DNA of 64,000 nt from Acidimicrobiales bacterium (lineage in GTDB: Bacteria > Actinomycetota > Acidimicrobiia > Acidimicrobiales > GCA-2861595): NCBI GenBank assembly GCA_036262515.1, contig DATAIT010000057.1, forward strand, positions 1-64,000, read 5' to 3'. Each line of letters begins with the position of its first letter. The stretch's first letter is position 1. Below, in pieces: positions 42,736 to 50,912 of the stretch. A program made the translations under genes and the position numbers. Below the pieces are notes generated by a model, which searched no databases, had not been told where the DNA came from, and saw only the letters and a program-made list of their open reading frames with translations.

Positions 42736-43554
42736 GTGAGCGACACCGCCGAGGCGCAGCTGCACCGGCGGGTCCTGCTGCGTCGCGCCGCGGTGGGGAG
42801 CGTGGCGGCCGGCATCGCCTGGGCTGCGCCCTCCGTCACGGCCATGTCGGTCGCCGGGGCCGTGGGCAGCCTCCCGCCGGGGGGTGGTCCGGATCCTCCA
42901 CCGCCCCCGGGTATCGACGACCCCGACCCGGGTGACGGCCACGTGGACCCGGATCCCGGCCAGCGCGACGAGGCCGCGCCGGGCTCAGGCTCCGGCTCCG
43001 GGGATGACGACGGCGACGACGGGGGCGACGCGGAGGACGGCGGAGACGCTGCGCTTCGAGCGGACGTCTCCGGCGGCGGCGCCGACGGGCGCGCCCAGGT
43101 GCTCGGCACCGAGCTGTCGGCCGAGACCGGGAGCCCGGCCGCCGCCGGTTCCGGCCTCGGCCGGGCGGGAGAGGGCGAGACGCTGCCCCGGACCGGTCTC
43201 GACCTCGGCGGGCGCCGCGCCGCGGCCGGGGCCCTGCTGGGCGGGGCCGCCGCGTTGGCCATGATCCGCCGCGCTGCCGCCAGCGCCGACGCTGGCGACG
43301 TGTGGGTGGCGCGGGCGCCCGCTGCCCTGTGGCGGCGCCTGCCGCGCGGGCGGACGGCGGTGCTGGCGCAGAGTGGTCCGCCGCTGGTGCTCGACGACGC
43401 CGGCTCCCGCCTGTGGGAGCGGCTGGAGGAGCCGGTGCGCCTGCGCGACCTCCTCGACCCTGGCGACCCGGCCGGCGACGCCCCGGCGGAGGATGTCTCG
43501 GCGGTGGTCGAAGCGCTCCACGCCCGGGGCCTCCTCGTGCTCGGACCGCCGTGA
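42736..43554 (+). CDS. Tat signal - acidic linker - LPxTG-like segment - PqqD (RRE) fusion
   Basis: The 272-residue protein starts with a twin-arginine signal (HRRVLLRRAAVGSVAAGIAW, AAPSVTAMSVAGA). A Pro/Asp/Gly-rich stretch follows (DDDGDDGGDAEDGGDA). LPRTG is then followed by a hydrophobic segment and basic residues (AAAGALLGGAAALAMIRRAA). Where a sortase substrate would end, the frame goes on for about 90 residues: RGRTAVLAQSGPPLVLDDAG, SRLWERLEEPVRLRDLL and VSAVVEALHARGLLVLGP, a PqqD/RRE-type peptide-binding domain that would face the cytosol. I know no standard family of this design. It converges with cysN, one base apart. Confidence 0.7.
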   Translation: MSDTAEAQLHRRVLLRRAAVGSVAAGIAWAAPSVTAMSVAGAVGSLPPGGGPDPPPPPGIDDPDPGDGHVDPDPGQRDEAAPGSGSGSGDDDGDDGGDAEDGGDAALRADVSGGGADGRAQVLGTELSAETGSPAAAGSGLGRAGEGETLPRTGLDLGGRRAAAGALLGGAAALAMIRRAAASADAGDVWVARAPAALWRRLPRGRTAVLAQSGPPLVLDDAGSRLWERLEEPVRLRDLLDPGDPAGDAPAEDVSAVVEALHARGLLVLGPP

Positions 43555-43555
43555 T

Positions 43556-44818
43556 CTAGGCCGGGGTGGACGACGGTCCGAGGATGATCCCTGCGCCGAC
43601 GGTGGCGTTGGTGGCCTCGTCGGCGAGGATGAAGCTCCCGGTGCGGCGGTTGCGCCGGTAGTCGTCGAACATCAACGGCGTGGTGGAGCGCAGCCGAAGG
43701 CGCCCGATCTCGTTGAGGTCGAGGGACGAGGCCGTCTCGTCGCGGTGGAGCGTATCGATGTCGAGCCGGTACCGGAGGTCGCGCACGATGACACGGCTCC
43801 AGCGGGTCGTGTGCTTGATGGCGTACTTGCCGCGCACGGACAGGGGCTGGGGAGCCAGCCAGCACACCATGGCGTCGAAGTCCTGGCCCACCTCGGGCTG
43901 GTTGCCCGGGCGGCAGAGCACGTCGCCGCGGGAGACGTCGACGTCGTCGCGCAACCGGATGGTGACCGACATCGGGGGGAACGCCTCCGACACGGGACCG
44001 TCGTAGGTGTCGATGGACGCGATCGTCGAGGTGAGCCCCGACGGCAGCACCATCACCTCGTCGCCCGGGCGGAAGGCGCCGCCGACGACCTGACCGGCGT
44101 ACCCGCGGTAGTCGTGGTGGCGGTCGTTGTGCGGGCGGATGACGTACTGCACGGCGAAGCGACTGTCGATGAGGTTGCGGTGCGAAGCGATGTGCACCTC
44201 CTCCAGGTGGGCCAGGAGGGGCAGCCCGCGGTGCCACGGCATGTTGGGCGACTGCTCGACCACGTTGTCACCGAGCAGGGCCGAGACTGGGATGAAGGAC
44301 AGGTCGGCGACGTCGAGACGAGTGGCGAAGGACGCGAAGTCGTCCTTGATGCGCTCGAAGACGGCCTCGTCCCAGTCGACGAGATCCATCTTGTTCACGC
44401 AGACCACGATGTGCGGGATGCGGAGGAGCGTGGCGATGAACGCGTGCCGGCGCGACTGCTGCACGAGGCCCTTCCGGGCGTCGACGAGCACGACGGCGAG
44501 GTCGGCCGTGGACGCCCCGGTCACCATGTTGCGCGTGTACTGCACGTGCCCGGGGGTGTCGGCGATGATGAACTTCCGCCGCGGGGTGGCGAAGTAGCGG
44601 TAGGCCACGTCGATGGTGATGCCCTGCTCGCGCTCGGCCCGCAGGCCGTCGGTGAGCAGGGCCAGGTTCACGTAGTCCAGCCCGCGCTGCGAGCTGGCTC
44701 GCTCGACCGCTTCGAGCTGGTCCTCGAAGATCTGCTTCGAGTCGTAGAGGAGCCGCCCGATGAGCGTGCTCTTCCCGTCGTCCACCGAGCCGGCGGTGGC
44801 CAGCCGCAACAGGTCCAT
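43556..44818 (-). CDS. cysN: Sulfate adenylyltransferase large subunit (GTPase)
   Basis: The 420-residue product is CysN without a fused APS kinase: G1 GSVDDGKSTLIGRLLYDSK, the switch-I region EQGITIDVAYRYF, G3 IADTPGHVQYTRNMVTGAST, G4 CVNKMDLVDWDE, followed by two beta-barrel domains (RPHNDRHHDYRGYAGQVVGG). With CysD it couples GTP hydrolysis to APS formation. The ATG abuts the cysD TAG with no gap. The missing kinase domain fits the separate cysC at 21747-22274. Confidence 0.95.
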   Translation of the reverse strand: MDLLRLATAGSVDDGKSTLIGRLLYDSKQIFEDQLEAVERASSQRGLDYVNLALLTDGLRAEREQGITIDVAYRYFATPRRKFIIADTPGHVQYTRNMVTGASTADLAVVLVDARKGLVQQSRRHAFIATLLRIPHIVVCVNKMDLVDWDEAVFERIKDDFASFATRLDVADLSFIPVSALLGDNVVEQSPNMPWHRGLPLLAHLEEVHIASHRNLIDSRFAVQYVIRPHNDRHHDYRGYAGQVVGGAFRPGDEVMVLPSGLTSTIASIDTYDGPVSEAFPPMSVTIRLRDDVDVSRGDVLCRPGNQPEVGQDFDAMVCWLAPQPLSVRGKYAIKHTTRWSRVIVRDLRYRLDIDTLHRDETASSLDLNEIGRLRLRSTTPLMFDDYRRNRRTGSFILADEATNATVGAGIILGPSSTPA

Positions 44819-45751
44819 CTAGAAGTACCCCTCCTTCTTGCGGTCCTCCATGGCGGCCTCGGAGAACTTGTCGTCGGCGCGCGTCGCGCCTCGCTCGGTG
44901 ATGCGCGTGGCGCTCACCTCGGCGATGACCTCGGCGATCGTGGCGGCCGACGACTCCACCGCGCCGGTGCACGACATGTCGCCCACCGTGCGGTACCGCA
45001 CGACCGTGGTGAACGGCTCCTCCTCGGGCAGCAGGGGCAGGTGATCGCCGGTGGCGAGCAGCATCCCGTCGCGGCTGACCACCTCGCGCCGGTGCGCGAA
45101 GTACATCGGTGGTACCTCGAGCTCCTCCTCGGCGATGTACTGCCACACGTCCAGCTCGGTCCAGTTGGAGATCGGGAAGGCGCGGATGTGCTCGCCCTTG
45201 CGGACGCGACCGTTGTAGAGGCCCCACAGCTCGGGCCGCTGGTTCTTCGGGTCCCACTGGCCGAACTCGTCTCGGAAGGAGAAGAACCGCTCCTTGGCCC
45301 GTGCCTTCTCCTCGTCGCGCCGGGCGCCGCCGAAGCAGGCGTCGAAGCCGTGCTCCTCGATGGCGTCGAGCAGGGTCGTGGTCTGGAGGCGGTTGCGTGA
45401 TGCCCGGGGGCCCGACTCGTCGACCACCCGGCCCCGGTCGATCGACTCCTGCACGCTGGCCACGATGAGCCGCTCCTGGAGCTCGGCCACCCGCCGGTCG
45501 CGGAAGTCCAGCACCTCGGGGAAGTTGTGCCCGGTGTCGACGTGCATGATGGGAAAGGGGAAGTGCGCGGGCCGGAAGGCCTTCTCGGCCAGGCGAAGCA
45601 GCACGATCGAGTCCTTGCCGCCGCTGAAGAGCAGTACGGGACGCTCGAGCTCGGCGGCGACCTCGCGCATGACGAAGATCGCCTCCGACTCGAGCTCCTC
45701 GAGATGGGTCAGCTCGTACGGGTGCCTGCGCTGGGCGGCGACTGGCGTCAT
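44819..45751 (-). CDS. cysD: Sulfate adenylyltransferase small subunit
   Basis: The 310 residues match CysD: LTHLEELESEAIFVMREVAA, the PP-loop VLLFSGGKDSIVLLRLAEKA, PFPIMHVDTGHNFPEVLDFR, CFGGARRDEEKARAKERFFS, FPISNWTELDVWQYIAEEEL and the end TERGATRADDKFSEAAMEDR-KKEGYF. It binds ATP and sulfate to make APS. TAGCCT lies 6 nt before ATG 45751, so the cysDN mRNA is probably leaderless. No APS/PAPS reductase or sulfite reductase genes are adjacent, so the output may go to sulfation. Confidence 0.96.
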   Translation of the reverse strand: MTPVAAQRRHPYELTHLEELESEAIFVMREVAAELERPVLLFSGGKDSIVLLRLAEKAFRPAHFPFPIMHVDTGHNFPEVLDFRDRRVAELQERLIVASVQESIDRGRVVDESGPRASRNRLQTTTLLDAIEEHGFDACFGGARRDEEKARAKERFFSFRDEFGQWDPKNQRPELWGLYNGRVRKGEHIRAFPISNWTELDVWQYIAEEELEVPPMYFAHRREVVSRDGMLLATGDHLPLLPEEEPFTTVVRYRTVGDMSCTGAVESSAATIAEVIAEVSATRITERGATRADDKFSEAAMEDRKKEGYF

Positions 45752-45757
45752 CGGTAG

Positions 45758-45763
45758 AGGCTA
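45758..45763 (-). promoter_or_regulatory. -10 TAGCCT box, leaderless cysDN promoter
   Basis: On the minus strand TAGCCT-CTACCG-ATG: the box is 6 nt from the cysD start with no Shine-Dalgarno sequence. Further upstream an AT-rich stretch (GGTAATTTGTAATTGCACC at 45796-45814) lies between cysD and the divergent lipoprotein gene. Confidence 0.5.
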
Positions 45764-45874
45764 TCCGGCCGACCGGCGGGTGCAGCCCGGTGACCGGTAA
45801 TTTGTAATTGCACCTAGTGGCAGCAGATGTCCGTTCCGTTAGGGTCCGGGGAGGCTCACAAACGGGAGGAAACG

Positions 45875-47725
45875 ATGCGGGAACGTCACGGGCGTCGATC
45901 GCTGGCCATGCTGGTCGCCGCAGGAATGGGTGCCGGCCTCCTGGCCAGCTGCTCGTCACAGGACAAGGGATTGGAGCTCGGAAGCTTCTCCAGCCCGCTG
46001 GCCCAGATCCAGCAGCTCCAGGGTGAGGAGGACCATCTCCACGTCGACGAGGTGCGCCTGCGCAGCGACAACCTCCTGCTCCAGTGCAGCTACACGTTCG
46101 GCGTCATCGACGTGAGCGACCCGGCCGAGATGTCCTACCTGGCCCAGAACCTCAAGCACGTGATCCCGGGCGACGAGCGCAAGCCGGGGTGCATCCATCT
46201 CGCGTCCGACGGCAACAGCGTCTATACGACCCATCGCGGCAACATCAGGAACCCGGCGTTCCTGAGCGGTTGGGACATCACCGATCGGGAGCACCCCGTG
46301 CAGCTGCCGGTGCTCCAGGAGCCGGGCGAGAGCTACGAGGGGATCGATGTCGCCAACGGCACCATCTACGTGGCGCTGCACGACAAGGGGATCGGCGCGT
46401 ACCGGCGGGGTGCGGACGGCATGTTCGCCCGCATCGGGACCGGCACCGGGTTCAAGAACGCCTGGGGCGTCCTCGCGCACGACAACACCCTCTTCGTCGC
46501 TGACGGCGTCGGCGGTCTCGTCACCGTCGACGTCACCGACCCGACGAAGCCGGCGATCCTCGGCCAGGTGGCCACCGGCGGGCAGGCCCGCCACGTCGCG
46601 CTCGACGGTGACACGGCCTACGTGGCCGCCGGGTCGGCCGGCCTGGTGGCGGTCGACGTCTCCGATCTCACCAAGCCGCGGGTGCTGAGCCACACGGCCA
46701 CACCCGGTCCGGCCATCCGCGTCGACTTCTCGGCCGGGCGCGTCTTCGTTGCGGCATGGAACGACGCCCGCGTGTACGACGTGGCCGACCCCAAGGCGCC
46801 GGCGTTCATCGGGGCCGCCCGCATGACCCACCAGCTGGAAGCTCCCGAGGGCGACCGGCCGCTGGCCACCTCTCGCGTGCTCGGGATCGCCGCCAAGGAC
46901 GACCTCGTCTATGTCGGCAACTGGCATCTCGTCTACTCGTTCCGGCTCTATCCGGACCGCAAGGCGCCCAGCATCGTGCTGCCGGAGGCGACCGAGCTGA
47001 TGGACTTCGGCAAGGTCAAGCCCGGCAAGACCGCCGACCTCCCGCTCCAGGTCACCAACCAGGGGACGGCGCCCCTCACCCTCGCCCACAACTGGGTCCA
47101 GGGCTCGGCGTACACCGTCAAGCCGGAGCAAGTGAAGATCGAGCCGGGGCAGTCCGCCGATCTCACGATCACCTTCGCGCCGACGAAGACCGACCGCGAG
47201 GTGGGCTACCTCCAGCTGCTGTCCGACGATCCCCGCGAGCCGCTGCGCAAGGCCTACCTGGTCGGCAACCAGCCGGGGATCTCGGTCGGATCGATGCTGC
47301 CCGAGACGAAGGCCGTCATGCTCGACGGGTCACCGTGGTCGTCGGCCGATGCCGCCGGCAAGGTGATGCTGATCAACTACTTCGCCACGTTCTGTCCGGT
47401 GTGCGGCACCGAGCTCCCCGACGTCCAGGAGCGCTTCTACAACAAGTACCAGGACCAGGGCCTGGAGGTCGTGGGTCTCAACGCCCACGACAAGGTGGAG
47501 CAGATCGCCGCCGTCGACGACTACCGGCAGAACCTCGGCATCACGTTCCCCCTCGGCATCGAGGAGACCAAGACGTACGCCGGTCTGCAGGAGAACTTCG
47601 TCGGCCTCAACCCGTTCCCCACCGACGTGATCGTCGGGAAGGACGGGCGCATCGAGTACATCGCGCGCGAATACGACCCGGGTGCGATCGAGACGACGAT
47701 CAAGAGGCTCCTGACCCTGCCGTGA
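45875..47725 (+). CDS. Lipoprotein with LVIVD-type propeller, Ig-like domain and thioredoxin domain
   Basis: The 616-residue protein has a lipobox (MLVAAGMGAGLLASC), then LVIVD-like beta-propeller repeats (GVIDVSDPAEMSYLAQNL, LVTVDVTDPTKPAILGQVAT, LVAVDVSDLTKPRVLSHTAT). An abnormal-spindle/choice-of-anchor Ig domain (MDFGKVKPGKTADLPLQVTN) and a C-terminal TlpA/AhpC-type redoxin domain (LINYFATFCPVCGTELPDVQ, CPVC active site) follow. It is exported and lipid-anchored, and could reduce or oxidise disulfides or cytochrome assembly partners. GGGAGGA precedes ATG 45875. Propeller plus redoxin in one chain is unusual. Its stop overlaps the next gene (GTGA). Confidence 0.8.
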   Translation: MRERHGRRSLAMLVAAGMGAGLLASCSSQDKGLELGSFSSPLAQIQQLQGEEDHLHVDEVRLRSDNLLLQCSYTFGVIDVSDPAEMSYLAQNLKHVIPGDERKPGCIHLASDGNSVYTTHRGNIRNPAFLSGWDITDREHPVQLPVLQEPGESYEGIDVANGTIYVALHDKGIGAYRRGADGMFARIGTGTGFKNAWGVLAHDNTLFVADGVGGLVTVDVTDPTKPAILGQVATGGQARHVALDGDTAYVAAGSAGLVAVDVSDLTKPRVLSHTATPGPAIRVDFSAGRVFVAAWNDARVYDVADPKAPAFIGAARMTHQLEAPEGDRPLATSRVLGIAAKDDLVYVGNWHLVYSFRLYPDRKAPSIVLPEATELMDFGKVKPGKTADLPLQVTNQGTAPLTLAHNWVQGSAYTVKPEQVKIEPGQSADLTITFAPTKTDREVGYLQLLSDDPREPLRKAYLVGNQPGISVGSMLPETKAVMLDGSPWSSADAAGKVMLINYFATFCPVCGTELPDVQERFYNKYQDQGLEVVGLNAHDKVEQIAAVDDYRQNLGITFPLGIEETKTYAGLQENFVGLNPFPTDVIVGKDGRIEYIAREYDPGAIETTIKRLLTLP

Positions 47726-48495
47726 GGTGGCGAGTCCTCACGGCAGGCTTCGCTGCCGCCCTCGCCGTTACCGGCTGCGGCGACGCGGGCGGCGGCGGGG
47801 CGGCCGGCGATGCCGCCGCCTCGCCGGGCATACGCGGCGTGCTCCGCGACGAGAAGGGCGCCGCCCTCGCCGACACCGAGGTGCTGGCCTGCCAGACGAC
47901 CATCTGCCAGTTCGGGGTCACCGACGGGCGCGGGGCGTTCGTGTTCCCCATCGACGCACCGGCGAAGGTCGCCATCAAGACACGCGAGGACCTTGCCGCC
48001 GTCCCGCCACGCGGGTCGGCGCTGTACCCAGTGCAGCTTGGGCCCGCCACCAGCGTCGACCTGCACGACGTGCACGTCCCGACCCTGCCCCATGTGGTGC
48101 CGCTGGCCGAGGACGACGGGGCGCAGACGATCGCGGCCGGCGACGGCCTGGAGCTGACCCTTCGCCGCCGCGATCTCGTCTCCAGCGGCCACGCCCTCAC
48201 CGGCGTGGGTGCCCGCGCCATCGGATCCAATCGCATGCCGGACCTGTTGGGGCTGGGCGCCGAGGAGGTCGTGGCCTGTTACGCGCTGCACCCGTTCGGC
48301 GTCACCAGCACCTCGCCCATCGCCGTCAGCGCCCGCACCACCATCCCGCCGGGTGTGGCCCTGAAGCTCCGCACGATCAGCGACATCGACGGCACACTGT
48401 CGGAACCAGTGCCGGGAACCTCCGACGGGAGGTTCATCACCACCCCGCCGGGCACGGGAATCGCCAGCCTCACCTGGCTCGTGATCACCCGCTGA
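47722..48495 (+). CDS. Lipoprotein with a carboxypeptidase-regulatory-like domain
   Basis: GTG 47722 overlaps the stop of the redoxin lipoprotein (GTGA). The 257 residues begin with a lipoprotein signal (TAGFAAALAVTGCGDAGGGG). Then come a CarboxypepD_reg/Big-type beta-sandwich (GIRGVLRDEKGAALADTEVL, QTTICQFGVTDGRGAFVFPI) and a second unknown domain of about 140 residues (YALHPFGVTSTSPIAVSART). It is likely a partner of the upstream protein at the membrane surface. Function is unknown. Confidence 0.7.
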   Translation: MRWRVLTAGFAAALAVTGCGDAGGGGAAGDAAASPGIRGVLRDEKGAALADTEVLACQTTICQFGVTDGRGAFVFPIDAPAKVAIKTREDLAAVPPRGSALYPVQLGPATSVDLHDVHVPTLPHVVPLAEDDGAQTIAAGDGLELTLRRRDLVSSGHALTGVGARAIGSNRMPDLLGLGAEEVVACYALHPFGVTSTSPIAVSARTTIPPGVALKLRTISDIDGTLSEPVPGTSDGRFITTPPGTGIASLTWLVITR

Positions 48496-48536
48496 GAGCC
48501 GCCGGTAGGTGCAGTGGTCGGTCGTATGCCACCATC

Positions 48537-50777
48537 GTGGGGGACGTCGCTGGTGCACGAGGCGGGAGAGCGCGGTTGGCCCTAGCCATTTTCGAGGCCG
48601 TCGACGACGGCGGACAGCTGGTTTCGCGCGTCCGTCAGTTCGTGGCGGAGGAGGTGCGCCGCCTGGGCCGGCCCGAGCTGGTCGACGACGCCGTCCTCGT
48701 GGTCAGCGAGCTGGCGGCGAACGCCATGCTCCATGCCGGCGGCATCGCCGGCGTCCGGCTGACAGAGCGCGGTGACGCCGTCCGTATCGAGGTGCACGAC
48801 CACACCCGGGTGCCCCCGGTGATGGCCCGGCAGTCGGTCGACGCCATGACGGGCCGCGGGCTGCGCCTCGTGGCCTCGCTGGCGTCGCAATGGGGCGCCG
48901 AGCCGACGGAGTCGGGGAAGCTCGTGTGGGCCGAGCTGTCCCCCCTCCACACGCACACGGCGGCGATGAGCGTCGACGAGGTCATCGCCATGTGGGACGA
49001 CGGCGCCGCCGTCGACGCTGCCGTGCCCGTGACGCGCTACCACGTCTCTCTCGGCGACGTGCCGACGCCGCTGCTCCTGTCGGCCAAGGCGCACGTCGAC
49101 AACCTCGTGCGGGAGTTCACCCTCGCCGCGCGCGGTGCGGAGACCAAGGTGAGCGGCGAGCTGCCGCCGCATCTGGCCGGTCTCATCGAGACCGTCGCCA
49201 CGCGCTTCGCCGAGCCGCGGCAGTCGATCAAGCGGCAAGCCCTGGTCGCGGCGGCCGAGGGCCGCTCGCACGTGCGCCTGGAGCTGGACCTGCCCGCCAG
49301 CGCCGCCGACGCCGGCGAGGAGTACCTCCGGGCGCTCGACGAGGCCGACTCCTATTGCCACGCCGCCCGCCTGCTCACCATCGAGACGTCGCCGCGTCAT
49401 CGCCTGTTCCGGCAGTGGTACGTCGGCGAGCTGGTCTCGCAGTTGCGGGCCGCCTCGGCCGGGATCGTCGCGCCTCCGACGCAGTCCTTCGAGGACCGTC
49501 TGCTGAACGAGTTCGACGCCGCCGCCACCGCCCAGGCCATGTCGAAGCGGGTGACCAGGCTGTACGAGCTCTCCGCCGCCCTCTCGAGCGCCGCCTCCCA
49601 GGAGGCGGTCGCCGCCGCCGTGCTCGAGCAGGGGGTGGCCGCCCTCGGCGCGTCCGGGGGAGGCGTGCTGCTGTCGACGGAGGCCAACCGCCTGTCCGTC
49701 CCCGGAACCGTCGGCTACGACGAGCCGACGGTCGACCGCCTGCGCGACGAGTCGCCCGACGCCGAGCTGCCCGCCGCCGTCGCCCTGCGCACGGGACAGC
49801 CGGTGTGGATCGAGTCGCGCGAAGAGCGCGACCGGAGGTTCCCGGAGTTGCGCGACCTCGAGAGCAACACGCTGTCGATGTGCGCCGTCCCGTTGGTCAT
49901 CGGCGACCGTTGCCAGGGCGCCCTGTGGTTCAGCTTCTTGCGATCGCGGCTGTTCGACGAGGACGAGCGCCGCTTCGTCCTCGCTCTCGCCGCTCAGACG
50001 GCGCAGGCGTTCGCCCGCACGGAGCTCAACGAGCAGCGCTTGGAGTTCAGCCGCCGGTTGCAGCTCAGCCTCCTGCCCCGGCGCTTCACACCGCCGCCGC
50101 ACATCGAGCTGGCGGGCGTCTACCGCTCCCTCGGCGACGGCACCGAGCTCGGTGGCGACATCTACGACATGTGGGCCATGCCCGACGGCCGCTGGGGGGT
50201 CACCATCGCCGACGCCTCCGGGACCGGTCCGGAGGCCGCTGCCCTCACGGCCATGGTGCGGTTCAGCCTGCGGGCCCTGGCCACCGCCGAGGCCGTTCCG
50301 GTGGCGGTCGTCGACAATCTCAACCGGGCCCTCCTCGGCGCAGAGGTCGGCGGGTTCGAGGGTGAGCGCTTCTGCACGGCCCTGTTCGGGGTGATCACCC
50401 CTGGGCCGACGTCGACCGTGACGCTGGCAGGAGGCGGGCATCCGTCGCCCATGGTCCGCCGGGCCGACGGCACCATCGAGGAGATCGCCGTGGGCGGGTC
50501 GCTGCTCGGCGTCCTCGACGAGGTGACCTTCGCGTCGGCGGAGATCACGCTCCGGGACGGGGACGCGCTCGTGCTCTACACCGACGGGGTCATCGAGGCC
50601 CGCCGGCACGGCACGATGTTCGGCGTCGAGGGGGTCCGCGCCGCCATCGCCGGCGCACCCTTGGGTGCCGACCCGCTGGCCCGGGCCATCGAACAGGCCG
50701 TGCTCGACCACACGGACGGCGTCGTCAGCGACGACCTTGCCGTGCTCGTCATCCGGTCGGCCGTCTCGGACGAGTAG
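48537..50777 (+). CDS. SpoIIE-type PP2C phosphatase with N-terminal anti-sigma-like kinase domain and GAF
   Basis: The 746-residue protein carries, in order: a HATPase_c_2 (RsbW-like) domain with N-box VVSELAANAMLHAGG and MTGRGLRLVASLASQWG (residues about 10-135); a helical region of unknown type; a GAF-type domain with SMCAVPLVIGDRCQGALWFS (about 340-500); and a SpoIIE/PP2C domain (ELGGDIYDMWAMPDGRWGVT, ADASGTGPEAAALTAMVRF, VTLAGGGHPSPMVRR, LVLYTDGVIEARRHG). Such phosphatases dephosphorylate anti-anti-sigma factors in partner switching. GTG 48537 follows TATGCC by 6 nt. SigF-like promoters at 57.9-58.0 kb are candidate targets. Confidence 0.85.
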   Translation: MGDVAGARGGRARLALAIFEAVDDGGQLVSRVRQFVAEEVRRLGRPELVDDAVLVVSELAANAMLHAGGIAGVRLTERGDAVRIEVHDHTRVPPVMARQSVDAMTGRGLRLVASLASQWGAEPTESGKLVWAELSPLHTHTAAMSVDEVIAMWDDGAAVDAAVPVTRYHVSLGDVPTPLLLSAKAHVDNLVREFTLAARGAETKVSGELPPHLAGLIETVATRFAEPRQSIKRQALVAAAEGRSHVRLELDLPASAADAGEEYLRALDEADSYCHAARLLTIETSPRHRLFRQWYVGELVSQLRAASAGIVAPPTQSFEDRLLNEFDAAATAQAMSKRVTRLYELSAALSSAASQEAVAAAVLEQGVAALGASGGGVLLSTEANRLSVPGTVGYDEPTVDRLRDESPDAELPAAVALRTGQPVWIESREERDRRFPELRDLESNTLSMCAVPLVIGDRCQGALWFSFLRSRLFDEDERRFVLALAAQTAQAFARTELNEQRLEFSRRLQLSLLPRRFTPPPHIELAGVYRSLGDGTELGGDIYDMWAMPDGRWGVTIADASGTGPEAAALTAMVRFSLRALATAEAVPVAVVDNLNRALLGAEVGGFEGERFCTALFGVITPGPTSTVTLAGGGHPSPMVRRADGTIEEIAVGGSLLGVLDEVTFASAEITLRDGDALVLYTDGVIEARRHGTMFGVEGVRAAIAGAPLGADPLARAIEQAVLDHTDGVVSDDLAVLVIRSAVSDE

Positions 50778-50912
50778 TGCCGGCGCCGGGCGTGCGGCTG
50801 CCCCGGCGGCGCCCCAGCAACCCTGGATCGGATTCACACGCAATTGCCAGGATCGTGGCGCATCCTGGAGGTCATGGCGGGCCGGCCCGTCCGGCGACGA
50901 GAAGGAGAAGAC

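Noticed and set aside
43190-43210. LPRTG as a normal sortase anchor
   Set aside because: The frame continues about 90 residues past the expected C-terminus into a PqqD-like domain, so classical sorting is doubtful.
46756-47721. Upstream in-frame extension of the second lipoprotein
   Set aside because: Arg/Pro-rich shadow of the redoxin gene; the lipobox and GTGA overlap fix the start at 47722.
47727-48536. Upstream in-frame extension of the SpoIIE-type phosphatase
   Set aside because: It runs across the preceding lipoprotein gene in another frame and has shadow composition; the kinase domain begins after 48537.
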